Shown here: in pieces, positions 16,471-25,953 of the stretch | Layout: the number at the start of each line of letters is the position of its first letter | Numbering within the stretch: position 1 is the first letter of the stretch | Origin: Octadecabacter dasysiphoniae | GTDB taxonomy: Bacteria > Pseudomonadota > Alphaproteobacteria > Rhodobacterales > Rhodobacteraceae | DNA: 64,000 bases | Assembly (NCBI RefSeq): GCF_021532615.1 | Contig: NZ_JAKGAQ010000002.1 | Location: forward strand, 186,001-250,000 | Reading direction: 5' to 3' | Position numbers and translations under genes: made by a program | The notes under the pieces: generated by a model | Told to the model about the DNA's origin: nothing | The model's input: the letters and a program-made list of their open reading frames with translations, nothing else | Databases searched by the model: none

Positions 16471-18336
16471 ATGACCGACAAGACACTCCGCCTGACGACG
16501 GCTCAGGCGATCATTCGTTATTTGAACAATCAGTTCATCGAAATCGACGGCGAGGAGCTGCGCGTTTGCGGTGGTGGCTTCGGAATCTTCGGCCACGGCA
16601 ACGTCACCTGCCTTGGTGAAGCCTTGTATAACGTGCAAGACACGCTGCCGCTGTATCGTGGGCAAAACGAACAAAGCATGGGGTTCGCTGCGGCGGCCTA
16701 CGCCAAGCAATGGCTGCGCCAGCGGTTCATGCTGTGCACCGCGTCCGCTGGCCCCGGAACGGCGAATCTTTTGACGTCAGCGGCCTTGGCCCACGCGAAC
16801 CGTTTGCCGATGTTGATGCTGTGCGGCGACACCTTCCAGACGCGCCTGCCCGATCCGGTTTTGCAACAACTCGAACACTTTGGCGATCCGACGTTCGGCG
16901 TGAACGATGCCTTCAAGGCCGTCAGCCGCTACTGGGACCGCATCACGCATCCCGCACAGATTATCCAATCGCTGCCCAACGCTTTGGCCACCATGCTGGA
17001 CCCCGCTGATTGCGGCCCCGCCTTCATCGGCCTGCCCCAAGACGTGCAGGGCTGGGCCTATGATTACCCCGAAGAATTCTTCGCCAAGAAGGTACACAGA
17101 ATCCGCCGCCAACGGCCGTGCACCGATGAAATCGCAGCGGCGCGCACGATCATCGCGGACGCCAAACGCCCCGTGATCATCGCGGGCGGCGGCGTGCAAT
17201 ATTCCCGTGCGGTTAAAGAGCTCACCGCGCTGGCGGAATCGTGTGACATCCCCGTGGTCGAAACCATCGCGGGACGTGCCAACATGTTGTCTGATCATCC
17301 TCTCAACATCGGGCCTTTGGGCGTGACGGGATCAGATAGCGCGAACGCTGTGGCAGAACGCGCAGATGTTATCATCGCCGTCGGCACCCGGCTTCAGGAT
17401 TTCACCACAGGATCATGGACGGCCTTTGCCAAAGACGCCAAAATCGTCACCGTGAACGTGGGTCGCCATGATGCGATGAAACATCAATCAACCCCGATTG
17501 TGGGCGATGCAAAGGCCGCACTGACCGACCTGCATCAGGCCCTGAACGGTGTAACATACGACGCCAGCTGGACAGATTTCGCCAAGGCCGAACGCACCAA
17601 GTGGGATGCCTACGTGGCCGAAAACGTCGCCGCTGGTAATCGCGCCAATTCCTACGCCCAAGCCATCGGGGTGGTGAACGATCTGTGTGATCCGCGCGAC
17701 CGTGTTGTTGCCGCCGCTGGCGGTTTGCCCGCCGAGGTAACGGCCAACTGGCGCACCAAAGGCCTTGGCACCGTAGATGTCGAATTCGGCTTTTCGTGCA
17801 TGGGTTATGAAATTGCCGGCGGTTGGGGCGCGCGCATCGCACAGGCCCAACGCGAACCGGACAAAGACACCATCGTGTTTTGCGGTGACGGATCGTATCT
17901 GCTGATGAACAGCGATATTTACTCATCGGTCCTGACACAGAAAAAGATGATCCTTCTGGTTCTCGACAACGGCGGTTTTGCGGTCATCAACAAGTTGCAA
18001 AACAACACCGGTAACGAAAGCTTCAACAACCTGATCGCGGACACACCCACAGTGCCCACACCCTTCACAGTTGATTTCGAAGCCCACGCCGCATCCATGG
18101 GTGCGAACGCCGAAACTGTCGCCAATCCCGCTGAATTGGGCGAGGCGTTCAAGCGCGCAAAAGCCGCCGACAAAACCAGCGTGATCGTGATGAAGGTGGA
18201 CGCCTACGAAGGCTGGACCACCGAAGGCCACACATGGTGGGAAGTCGGCACACCCGAAGTGTCAGACAGCGCCAAGGTCCGCGACGCCCACACAGATTGG
18301 GAATCCAGCCGCCCCAAACAGCGCAAAGGTCTGTGA
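16471..18336 (+). CDS. iolD: 3D-(3,5/4)-trihydroxycyclohexane-1,2-dione acylhydrolase
   Basis: This thiamine-diphosphate enzyme of inositol catabolism hydrolyses the cyclic dione to 5-deoxy-glucuronate. At 621 aa it has family length and the three TPP-enzyme domains. An N-terminal Pyr domain (GGFGIFGHGNV, YRGQNEQSMGFAA, TASAGPGTANLL) is followed by a central Rossmann-like domain (RPVIIAGGGVQYS). The C-terminal PP domain has the diphosphate-binding motif GDGSYLLMNSDIYSS. The start at 16471 follows GGGGA. Its stop overlaps the ATG of a 53-aa ORF (TGATG). Confidence 0.95.
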   Translation: MTDKTLRLTTAQAIIRYLNNQFIEIDGEELRVCGGGFGIFGHGNVTCLGEALYNVQDTLPLYRGQNEQSMGFAAAAYAKQWLRQRFMLCTASAGPGTANLLTSAALAHANRLPMLMLCGDTFQTRLPDPVLQQLEHFGDPTFGVNDAFKAVSRYWDRITHPAQIIQSLPNALATMLDPADCGPAFIGLPQDVQGWAYDYPEEFFAKKVHRIRRQRPCTDEIAAARTIIADAKRPVIIAGGGVQYSRAVKELTALAESCDIPVVETIAGRANMLSDHPLNIGPLGVTGSDSANAVAERADVIIAVGTRLQDFTTGSWTAFAKDAKIVTVNVGRHDAMKHQSTPIVGDAKAALTDLHQALNGVTYDASWTDFAKAERTKWDAYVAENVAAGNRANSYAQAIGVVNDLCDPRDRVVAAAGGLPAEVTANWRTKGLGTVDVEFGFSCMGYEIAGGWGARIAQAQREPDKDTIVFCGDGSYLLMNSDIYSSVLTQKKMILLVLDNGGFAVINKLQNNTGNESFNNLIADTPTVPTPFTVDFEAHAASMGANAETVANPAELGEAFKRAKAADKTSVIVMKVDAYEGWTTEGHTWWEVGTPEVSDSAKVRDAHTDWESSRPKQRKGL

Positions 18337-18497
18337 TGAACACCTACACCGCCAAAGATTTCGATTCCGCCGGGGTCATCCATGACCATGCCGAACCTGT
18401 GTCGGGTGATATGGTAATCTTGTCTGGCGCTGCTTGGCACCCCGCCCCAGACGTCCGCGACACCGCAGACGCAATAAACGCCGAAGGCAGAACATGA
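18336..18497 (+). CDS. Small 53-aa ORF inside the iol operon, unknown function
   Basis: The ORF starts in a TGATG overlap with the iolD stop and ends in an ATGA overlap with the iolC start, exactly filling the gap between them. The product is acidic and soluble-looking, with no signal peptide or membrane segment, and begins MNTYTAKDFDSAG. I recognise no family. Its coding status rests on the two-sided translational coupling and on its codon composition resembling the neighbours. It could equally be a leader that couples iolC translation to iolD. Confidence 0.55.
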   Translation: MNTYTAKDFDSAGVIHDHAEPVSGDMVILSGAAWHPAPDVRDTADAINAEGRT

Positions 18498-19471
18498 ACG
18501 CAGTAAACGGTATCAAAAAAGGGCGTTTCATCGTCGTAGGCCGCGTCGGGATGGATCTGTCCCCAGTCGGCCGCACCCAAACAGAACACGCATCCGAAAT
18601 GTTCGTGGCCATGGGTGGGTCGTCCGCCAATATCGCTGCGGGGTTGGTCAAACTTGGCCTGTCCGCCGATCTGGTGACTTGTGTGTCAGACGATGCCGTC
18701 GGACGGTATTGCCTTAACCAGTTGGACAATTACGGTGTTGGCCACGCCCATGTGCGCACCATTCAAGGCGAAGAACGCACATCCCTTGCGGTCTATGAAA
18801 CCCGCGTCGATGATCATCAATCAGTGATCTATCGCAACAACGCCGCTGATTTTCAAATGAACGTCGCGGATGTCGAAGCGGTTGATTATTCCCAGTTCTC
18901 GGCCCTCATAACGGCGGGAACCGTCTTTGCCGCCGAACCATCCCGCACAGCGGCGTTTCGCGCGTTCGAACTCGCCAAAGACGCGGGCATCCCGATCATC
19001 TTTGACGTCGATTATCGCCCCTATTCATGGCCCTCCCCCGCCGTGGCCGCCGATGTGTTGTCGCGCGCGGGCGCCTTATCCGACGTGATCGTCGGCAACG
19101 ACGAAGAATTCGGCTTTATGGCGGGCGGCATTGAACAGGGTCTGCAAAAAGCCCGTGACCTCGCCGCAACAACCGCTGAAATCGTGGTCTATAAAATGGG
19201 CCACAAAGGCGCTGTGACATTTGCCGAAGGGCAGGAAATCACCACAGGGATTTACCCCGTTGAAGCCGTCAAACCCACCGGCGCGGGCGACAGTTTCATG
19301 GCCGGTTTCATGGCATCGCTGTCGCAGGGCCGCCCGATGAAAGATGCAATCTTGCGCGGGTCTGCTTGTGCGTCCATCGTTGTCGCGCAAGAAGGCTGCG
19401 CACCGGCCATGCCTGACACCGATCAACTCGACAGTTTTCTGCTTGACCATTCTGGCCCAACCCAAAGTTAA
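18494..19471 (+). CDS. iolC: 5-dehydro-2-deoxygluconokinase
   Basis: This 325-aa PfkB-family carbohydrate kinase phosphorylates 5-keto-2-deoxygluconate in the inositol pathway. It has the N-terminal GGSSANIAAGLVKLG motif and the C-terminal PTGAGDSFMAGFMA motif with the catalytic Asp. The family-specific VGRVGMDLSP opening is typical of IolC. The ATG at 18494 overlaps the stop of the preceding 53-aa ORF. It is followed 11 bases later by iolB. Confidence 0.94.
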   Translation: MNAVNGIKKGRFIVVGRVGMDLSPVGRTQTEHASEMFVAMGGSSANIAAGLVKLGLSADLVTCVSDDAVGRYCLNQLDNYGVGHAHVRTIQGEERTSLAVYETRVDDHQSVIYRNNAADFQMNVADVEAVDYSQFSALITAGTVFAAEPSRTAAFRAFELAKDAGIPIIFDVDYRPYSWPSPAVAADVLSRAGALSDVIVGNDEEFGFMAGGIEQGLQKARDLAATTAEIVVYKMGHKGAVTFAEGQEITTGIYPVEAVKPTGAGDSFMAGFMASLSQGRPMKDAILRGSACASIVVAQEGCAPAMPDTDQLDSFLLDHSGPTQS

Positions 19472-19482
19472 GGACCGACCCC

Positions 19483-20337
19483 ATGCACATCGCCCCCCAT
19501 GACAACCAAAACAAACCGATCGTGGATGCGGACGACCCAACGGTCCCGCTGAACTATTTCAACATCGTCAAATTGAAAGCGGGCGATGCATTTGAATATC
19601 AGGTGCCGGGCTACGAAACATGCATCGCGCCGGCCACAGGCACCGTAGACGTTGAAATCGAAGGCGTGAAATTTGCCGCCCTCGGCAATCGCGGCACAGA
19701 CGTCTGGGACGGCGAACCAGAAGGCGTTTACGTCCCCGTCGGCGCAAAGGCGACAATGGTTGCCGTCAACGACACCGAAGTCTTCATCGCAGGTGCGCGT
19801 TACGACAAAGTCCTCGACCCGTTTGATGTGCGCGTGGCCGAACTCGACACGGTGCAATACGGGTCCGACGACACCAAAACCCACCGCAAAATCAAACATA
19901 TCCTGGGCACGAAATACCACGACAAGGTCGGGCGTTTGCTGGTATCCGAACTGTTCACAGTCGGCCAAGGCGGCTGGTCCGGTTTTCCCGCGCACAAACA
20001 TGACACCGACCGCAAGGATGCCGATGGCAACATCATCGAAACCCGCCACGACGAGACATATAATTTCCGCTTCCGCCCCAACCACGGGGCTGGCGTCCAG
20101 ATCATCCAACACGAAGACGGCCAGCCCGGCGATGCGCATCACCTGATGGACCGCTCCACCATTTTGCTTGGCTCTGGCTATCATCCATGCGTCGTGATGC
20201 CGGGCTACGAGATGTATTATTTCACCATCCTCGGTGGCCTGTCCCAGCGGTCCCTCGTGCAGTTTTTTCAGCCCACATTTGCCAACCAGATCGAAACTAT
20301 TCCCGGCATCAAAGACATGATCGCCAAGTTCAAATAG
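19483..20337 (+). CDS. iolB: 5-deoxy-glucuronate isomerase
   Basis: This 284-aa bicupin-type isomerase converts 5-deoxy-glucuronate to 5-keto-2-deoxygluconate. It has GWSGFPAHKHD, with the metal-ligand histidines, then the ETRHDETYNFRF and LGSGYHPCVVMPGY segments conserved in IolB. The start has AAGGA nine bases upstream. An intergenic hairpin follows before the aldolase gene. Confidence 0.94.
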   Translation: MHIAPHDNQNKPIVDADDPTVPLNYFNIVKLKAGDAFEYQVPGYETCIAPATGTVDVEIEGVKFAALGNRGTDVWDGEPEGVYVPVGAKATMVAVNDTEVFIAGARYDKVLDPFDVRVAELDTVQYGSDDTKTHRKIKHILGTKYHDKVGRLLVSELFTVGQGGWSGFPAHKHDTDRKDADGNIIETRHDETYNFRFRPNHGAGVQIIQHEDGQPGDAHHLMDRSTILLGSGYHPCVVMPGYEMYYFTILGGLSQRSLVQFFQPTFANQIETIPGIKDMIAKFK

Positions 20338-20345
20338 CGCCGCGC

Positions 20346-20377
20346 CTTCATCTAGGCCAATAAACTCCCCCCGGAGG
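20346..20377 (+). repeat. Intergenic repeat with hairpin (CTTCATCTAGGCC family)
   Basis: The sequence starts CTTCATCTAGGCC, continues AATAAACTC, and ends in a C-rich stretch with CCGGAGG. The same core recurs at 53073 and, in part, at 41357. The CCCCCGG at 20368-20374 pairs with CCGGGGG at 20379-20385 across a 4-base loop. It may attenuate transcription or protect the mRNA end between iolB and the aldolase gene. Confidence 0.7.
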
Positions 20378-20402
20378 GCCGGGGGCTTCTAAGGACGAAC
20401 CC

Positions 20403-21239
20403 ATGCCACTGGTCACACTCAAAGACGTTCTTCATCCTGCACTCACACAAGGCTACGCAGTGGCCGGATTGGTCACGCTCGGCTGGGAAGACATGCGCGC
20501 CTATGTCGCCGCCGCCGAGGCCGAAAACTGCCCCATCATCCTACAAGCTGGCCCCGGTTGTCGTGAACACACGCCGCTTCCGGTCCTTGGCAAAATGTTC
20601 CGCCATTTGGCCGAAGGCGCGTCTGTACCTGTCGTCGCCCATCTTGATCACGGTTACACGTTTGAGGACTGCAAAGAAGCGCTCGACTCCGGCTTCACCT
20701 CCCTGATGTTTGACGGGTCACGCAAACCGCTAAACCAGAACATCGACGAAACCGCACAGATCGCAGAAATGGCCCACGCGGCGGGTATTTCGTGCGAAGG
20801 TGAAATCGGATTTGTCGGCTATAATGGCGGCGAAGCATCCGCCGGAACAGACCCGGCAGAAGCCGCAAAATTCGCGCGCGAAACAGGCGTCGATGCCATG
20901 GCGATTTCAGTCGGCAACGTGCATTTGCAAACCGACAAAGACGGCGGGCTCGACGAACCCCGCATTCGCGCAATCGAAGCCGTGACAGATGTACCTTTGG
21001 TCATCCACGGCGGATCAGGCGTACCAATGGCCCAACGCACATCACTGGCCCGCACGTCACAAATTTGCAAATTCAACATCGGAACAGAACTGCGCATGGC
21101 CTTCGGCGCGGCGTTGCGCACCGCCGTCAACAGCGACACGACCCGCTTTGATCGCAACACGATCCTCAAAGACACACACGACCCGCTGGTCACCGCAACG
21201 CGCGGTGTTCTGCGCGCATTCATGAAAGGGACATCATGA
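20403..21239 (+). CDS. iolJ: Class II aldolase, probable 6-phospho-5-dehydro-2-deoxy-D-gluconate aldolase
   Basis: This 278-aa zinc-dependent class II fructose-bisphosphate-aldolase-family protein has VAHLDHGYTFE (catalytic Asp and a metal His), SLMFDGS, CEGEIG, AISVGNVHLQ and VIHGGSG (metal His and phosphate-binding Gly loop). KbaY, GatY and FbaA share this fold. Its position between iolB and iolG makes the IolJ reaction the best reading: cleavage of the inositol-derived phospho-keto acid to DHAP and malonate semialdehyde. It overlaps iolG by ATGA. Confidence 0.88.
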   Translation: MPLVTLKDVLHPALTQGYAVAGLVTLGWEDMRAYVAAAEAENCPIILQAGPGCREHTPLPVLGKMFRHLAEGASVPVVAHLDHGYTFEDCKEALDSGFTSLMFDGSRKPLNQNIDETAQIAEMAHAAGISCEGEIGFVGYNGGEASAGTDPAEAAKFARETGVDAMAISVGNVHLQTDKDGGLDEPRIRAIEAVTDVPLVIHGGSGVPMAQRTSLARTSQICKFNIGTELRMAFGAALRTAVNSDTTRFDRNTILKDTHDPLVTATRGVLRAFMKGTS

Positions 21240-22222
21240 TACGAATTGGATTATTGGGCTGTGGCCGCATCGGTCAGGTCCATGCAAAAACCCTGCGCGG
21301 GATGGACACGGCGCGCATCGTGGCCGTGTCGGATTTCTTTCCCGACGCAGCCGCCGCATTGGCCAAAACCTGCGGCGCTGACGTGCGTACGACGGATGAC
21401 ATTATCGCCAGCGATGACATCGACGCGGTGATCGTCGGCACCCCGACGGACACCCATTTCGACATCATCAAAGCCGCCGCGCAATCTGGCAAAGCGATCT
21501 TTTGCGAAAAGCCGGTGGATATGTCCGCCGACAACATCCGCACCTTGATCGATATTGTGAACGGCGCAAACGTGGCGTTCTTCACCGCCTTCAACCGCCG
21601 CTTTGATCCCAACTTTGCCAACGTGCAAAAGCGTATCGTCGCAGGCGAAATCGGCAGCGTTGAAATCGTCACCATTCTGTCGCGTGACCCCTCCCCGCCC
21701 CCGATCAGCTACATCAAATCCTCCGGCGGGATTTTCCGCGACATGATGATCCACGATTTTGACATGGCGCGCTTTTTGCTGGGCGAAGATCCGATCAGCC
21801 TCTTTGCTGTCGGCTCGGCCCTCGTGGATCCCGCAATCGGCGAAGCGGGCGATGTCGATACCGCCGCCGTGACCCTCACCACGGCATCGGGCAAAATCTG
21901 CACCATCAGCAATTCGCGCCGTGCGACGTACGGCTATGATCAACGCATCGAAGTCCATGGGTCAGGCGGCATGCTACGCGCGGCCAACGTGCTGGAAAAC
22001 ACCGTCGACATTGCAAACGCCAATGGCTTTCAGGCCGCGCCGACGCTCAACTTTTTTCTTGAACGATACGAGGCCGCCTACGCCATCGAAATGCAAACCT
22101 TCGTCGCGCATTTGCACGACAAAACCGTCGCCATCCCGACCATTGAGGACGGATTGCGCGCACAGGTTATGGCGGACGCCGCCGCAAAGTCGCTGGAAAC
22201 CGGACAGCCCGTCACCCTTTAG
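21236..22222 (+). CDS. iolG: myo-Inositol 2-dehydrogenase
   Basis: This 328-aa Gfo/Idh/MocA enzyme catalyses the first step, NAD-dependent oxidation of myo-inositol to scyllo-inosose. It has IGLLGCGRIGQVHA, VGTPTDTHFDI, CEKPVDMS and the IolG signature GGIFRDMMIHDFDMARFL, which carries the catalytic Asp and His of the active site. It is translationally coupled to the upstream aldolase. Its end overlaps the kynureninase end by 4 bases on the opposite strand. Confidence 0.93.
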   Translation: MIRIGLLGCGRIGQVHAKTLRGMDTARIVAVSDFFPDAAAALAKTCGADVRTTDDIIASDDIDAVIVGTPTDTHFDIIKAAAQSGKAIFCEKPVDMSADNIRTLIDIVNGANVAFFTAFNRRFDPNFANVQKRIVAGEIGSVEIVTILSRDPSPPPISYIKSSGGIFRDMMIHDFDMARFLLGEDPISLFAVGSALVDPAIGEAGDVDTAAVTLTTASGKICTISNSRRATYGYDQRIEVHGSGGMLRAANVLENTVDIANANGFQAAPTLNFFLERYEAAYAIEMQTFVAHLHDKTVAIPTIEDGLRAQVMADAAAKSLETGQPVTL

Positions 22223-23406
22223 GTGACGCGGCTTTTCGCCATGTATTTGGGATCATCCCAGACGCGATTGTCCAGAATATCGGCCAGAACATCGACGGCG
22301 CCCGTCACATCGGCGTCGTCAATATAAAGCGGCGTAAATCCGAACCGGATCAGGTTGGGCGCACGGAAATCACCGATCACATCACGTGCAATCAACGCCT
22401 GCATGACAGCATAACCTTCGGCGTGAGCAAACGAAACCTGACTGCCACGATGTGCGGGATCGCGCGGTGAAAATAGCGTCAGTTCAGGGCATCGAGCCTC
22501 AACCTCACTAATGAACAATTCTGTCAGGCGAACCGATGCTGCGCGCACATCGGCCATCTCAACCCCGTCCCAGACCGCCAGCGCGGATTCCAGCGCGGTC
22601 AGTTGCAACACGGGCGGCGTGCCGACCCGCATCCGTTCAATCCCCATCGCCGGGCGATAATCAAGGTCAAACGCAAAGGGCGCATCATGGCCAAGCCAGC
22701 CAGACAGCGCAGGTTTGATGTCTTCGATCACGTAAGGGCGCACATAGATGAACGCAGGCGCACCCGGCCCACCGTTGAGGTATTTATAGGTACAGCCAAC
22801 CGCAAATTCACAACCACATCCGGCCAGATCAACCGGAACGGCCCCCGCCGAATGGGCCAGATCCCAGATCATGACAGCACCCGCTGCCTGCGCCTTAGCG
22901 GTCATCGCCGCCATGTCATGCACGGCACCGCTGCGGTAATCGACCTGCGTGATCATCACCACCGCAACCTCGTCCGTGATCGCATCCATGACATCATCAG
23001 GTTCAACAACGCGCAATTCGTGGCCCTGATCCAGCTGCGCGATCAGCCCCTGCGCCATATACAGATCAGACGGAAAATTGCCGCTGTCAGACAGGATTAC
23101 TTTGCGATCAGGGCGCATTTGAACGCCAGCCGACAGCGCCTGATAAACCTTCACGGACAGTGTATCGCCCATAGTGATCGACCCCTCGGGTGCGCCCACC
23201 AGTTTGCCAATCATGTTACCAACCCGCATAGGTTGGCCCATCCAATCATCGACATTCCAGCCCTTGATCAGATGCGCGCCCCACTGGTCCGTGACCATGC
23301 TCGACAACGCAGAATCCACCGATTTCGGCAATGGCCCCAATGAGTTACCATCAAGATAAATCATCCCCTCGGGCAGATGAAACAGGTCTTTGCGGGGCAA
23401 TGTCAC
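22219..23406 (-). CDS. kynU: Kynureninase
   Basis: This 395-aa PLP enzyme cleaves kynurenine to anthranilate and alanine in tryptophan catabolism. It has YLDGNSLGPLP near the N-terminus, WDLAHSAGAVPVDL (cofactor-binding Asp) and CTYKYLNGGPGAPAF with the PLP-binding Lys. It begins with GTG, preceded by GGAG eight bases upstream. It follows the FAD/GcvT gene by 33 bases on the same strand. No tryptophan dioxygenase is in the window, but a formamidase-like hydrolase lies at 46.5-47.3 kb. Confidence 0.94.
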   Translation of the reverse strand: MTLPRKDLFHLPEGMIYLDGNSLGPLPKSVDSALSSMVTDQWGAHLIKGWNVDDWMGQPMRVGNMIGKLVGAPEGSITMGDTLSVKVYQALSAGVQMRPDRKVILSDSGNFPSDLYMAQGLIAQLDQGHELRVVEPDDVMDAITDEVAVVMITQVDYRSGAVHDMAAMTAKAQAAGAVMIWDLAHSAGAVPVDLAGCGCEFAVGCTYKYLNGGPGAPAFIYVRPYVIEDIKPALSGWLGHDAPFAFDLDYRPAMGIERMRVGTPPVLQLTALESALAVWDGVEMADVRAASVRLTELFISEVEARCPELTLFSPRDPAHRGSQVSFAHAEGYAVMQALIARDVIGDFRAPNLIRFGFTPLYIDDADVTGAVDVLADILDNRVWDDPKYMAKSRVT

Positions 23407-23439
23407 GGGCGAAACTCCAATGGTTTCACCCTAACTACC

Positions 23440-25863
23440 CTAGCCACGCATCAGCGCATAGTCGGGATCGTACGGCCCCGCCGGAATGACCGTAGCGGCC
23501 ACCATCTCACCGAGCATATCAATCTCGACCGTGTCCGGCATGTCAGTGTCCACGAACGCATAGGCAAGGTTCAGCCCAGTGCGGTGGCCCCAATCCCCCG
23601 ACGAAATCGTGCCAACAACTTTGCCGTCCACCATCACCGAGGCCCCGCCATAAGCGCGGGCATAGGTGTTGTTGACCTCAAGCGTCACAAACTTCTTCGT
23701 CGGCCCATCAGCCTGTCGTTTCACCAACGCATCGCGCCCGATAAAATCCGGTTTGTCCATTTTGATGAACCGATCCAGCCCCGTTTCGAAGGGGTCAAAC
23801 TCGGTCAGCAAATCTGCCTTCCAATGCAAGAACCCTTTTTCCATCCGCATGGAATCCACGGCCAAGGCACCAAACATCTTCATGCCGTGCGCCTCACCCG
23901 CTTTGCGCAACGCGGTATAGGCCGCGAACAGGGACGCATTCGGGATGTGGATTTCATACGCCAATTCGCCCGAAAAACTGACGCCCAGAACGGTCGCGGG
24001 GGAAAACCCGATAAAACATTCGCGCACGGACAACCATGGAAACGCTTCGCGCGACCAATCTTCGCGGCTGACCGCTTGCATGACATCGCGCGCCTTTGGC
24101 CCCGCAATAACAAGGATTGTCTGATCGTTGGTCAGGCTACGGATCTGCACATCGGCATCGCCAATATGCGCCTGCAACCAATCCATATCGTGGAATTCAG
24201 CCGCTGCCGCAGACCCGTACCAGACCCGCGCAGGGCCGCGATCCGACGCGGGGATATTGGCAACCGTGGCCTCGGCCTTCACCATCCCGTGGTGGTTCAG
24301 CAAATAGCCAAGCCCGACGCGCCCGTCTTTTTTGGTCACACGTCCGCAAATCATATGATCAAGGAAGCTGTGGCGATCTTCGCCCGTGATTTCAAAGCGG
24401 TTGAACCCGTTGACCTCACAAATGCCAACGGCGTTTTGCACGGCATCCACTTCGCCTGCGACAACATCAAAACTCTCATCAAATTTGAAACCGTGGGTGA
24501 CGTGGAAATCTGGCGTCGGCTTCATAAACTCGACACGTTCCCAGCCATTCACAACCGTAAATTCAGCACCTTCCGCCGCCAGTACAGGCGTCAAAGGCGT
24601 GGTCTTTGCGTTGCGGCCCGCGGGGCGGTGCTCGTTCGGGAAATGGAACCGGAATTCGTTCTGATAATCCTCAATCGCCTTCAGCGCGTTCAGTTCAACA
24701 TTTGTGTGCCCGGTAAAGCGGCGCGGATCGATGCACCACGTGTCATAACAGGCTTCACCGTGGACGATCTGTTGCGCCAACAGCCAGCCATGGCCACCCC
24801 CCTCACCAAGGCCTGCACGTAGACCGATGATGCAGAACGCATTGCGTTTCCCGGGGATCGGCCCAACCAATGGCGCGCCGTCAATTGTGTAGGTGATCGG
24901 GCCGTTGACGATGGATTTGATACCAACATCCATCAACGCAGGCATCCGCTCAAACGCGCCTTCCAAGACGTCCATCACACGGTCCAGATCATCGGGGCAC
25001 AGGGCATTCACAAAGTGCGGGTCGATCCCGTCCATGCCCCATGTCTTACAGTCCTGTTCGTAAAACCCGACAAGCAGACCGTTCTTTTCCTGTCGCGAAT
25101 AATAATCCGAAATCGGGCAACGCAGCAGCGGCATGCGATGCCCCGCCTCAACGATTGCCGGGATGTCCTCGGTCACCATGTACTGGTGTTCCATGGACGT
25201 GACGGGGTGATGCACGCCCATCATCGACCCGACCTCGTTCACGCGATACCCGCAGGCATTGATCACGACCTCGCAGGCAATATCGCCCTTGTCTGTGTGC
25301 ACGATCCAGCTGTCATCCTTAAGCTGCGTCAGCCCCGTGACAGGCGTATTGCGGTATACCTCAGCCCCCGCCTTACGGGCACGGCGCGCCAAAGCCTGGC
25401 ACAAGGATGCGGGATCGATGTCGCCGTCGTTGCCATCCCAAAGACCACCAAGCAGGTTGTCGGTTGAAATCAGCGGATGCCTGCGCGCGCATTCTTGGGC
25501 GTCCAGAACCTCGTATTCAACGCCCATACCCCGCGCCATCGACGCGAAATGGCGATACCCCTCCATCTGCGCCTCGGTATTGGCCAAACGGATGCCGCCA
25601 TCACCGTGATTATACCCGACAGGGTAATCGGCATCATCGCGCAATTCTTTGTAAAGATTGATGGAATGGGTTTTCAGGCCCACCATCGTCTGGTTCATCC
25701 CGAAATTTGTCACCTGCGCGGCGGAATGCCATGTGGTCCCGCTCGTCAGCTCATCACGTTCCACCAAAACGACGTCCGTCCAGCCCTCTTGGGTCAGATG
25801 GTACAACGTTGAACAGCCGGCAATGCCGCCCCCGATGACGACGGCTCTGGTTTGGGTTTTCAT
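23440..25863 (-). CDS. FAD-dependent oxidoreductase fused to GcvT domain (dimethylglycine/sarcosine dehydrogenase-like)
   Basis: This 807-aa protein has two parts. The N-terminal 380 residues form a DAO-type FAD domain: VVIGGGIAGCSTLYHL is the dinucleotide motif, and SGTTWHSAAQVTNFG is the region where relatives bind FAD covalently. The C-terminal 400 residues are a GcvT-like aminomethyltransferase domain that passes the released one-carbon unit to tetrahydrofolate. Relatives demethylate dimethylglycine, sarcosine or similar N-methyl amines. The substrate is not fixed by the sequence. It lies behind a LysR gene and ahead of kynU on one strand, divergent from an MttB-like gene. Confidence 0.88.
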   Translation of the reverse strand: MKTQTRAVVIGGGIAGCSTLYHLTQEGWTDVVLVERDELTSGTTWHSAAQVTNFGMNQTMVGLKTHSINLYKELRDDADYPVGYNHGDGGIRLANTEAQMEGYRHFASMARGMGVEYEVLDAQECARRHPLISTDNLLGGLWDGNDGDIDPASLCQALARRARKAGAEVYRNTPVTGLTQLKDDSWIVHTDKGDIACEVVINACGYRVNEVGSMMGVHHPVTSMEHQYMVTEDIPAIVEAGHRMPLLRCPISDYYSRQEKNGLLVGFYEQDCKTWGMDGIDPHFVNALCPDDLDRVMDVLEGAFERMPALMDVGIKSIVNGPITYTIDGAPLVGPIPGKRNAFCIIGLRAGLGEGGGHGWLLAQQIVHGEACYDTWCIDPRRFTGHTNVELNALKAIEDYQNEFRFHFPNEHRPAGRNAKTTPLTPVLAAEGAEFTVVNGWERVEFMKPTPDFHVTHGFKFDESFDVVAGEVDAVQNAVGICEVNGFNRFEITGEDRHSFLDHMICGRVTKKDGRVGLGYLLNHHGMVKAEATVANIPASDRGPARVWYGSAAAAEFHDMDWLQAHIGDADVQIRSLTNDQTILVIAGPKARDVMQAVSREDWSREAFPWLSVRECFIGFSPATVLGVSFSGELAYEIHIPNASLFAAYTALRKAGEAHGMKMFGALAVDSMRMEKGFLHWKADLLTEFDPFETGLDRFIKMDKPDFIGRDALVKRQADGPTKKFVTLEVNNTYARAYGGASVMVDGKVVGTISSGDWGHRTGLNLAYAFVDTDMPDTVEIDMLGEMVAATVIPAGPYDPDYALMRG

Positions 25864-25953
25864 GGCGAGTCCTCTGGTGATTGCGTGTAAATCTGACCAG
25901 ATAGGGACCGTTCGCGCAATCGGGGGGCGGTGCGAAGAATCTATGATTTCGAT

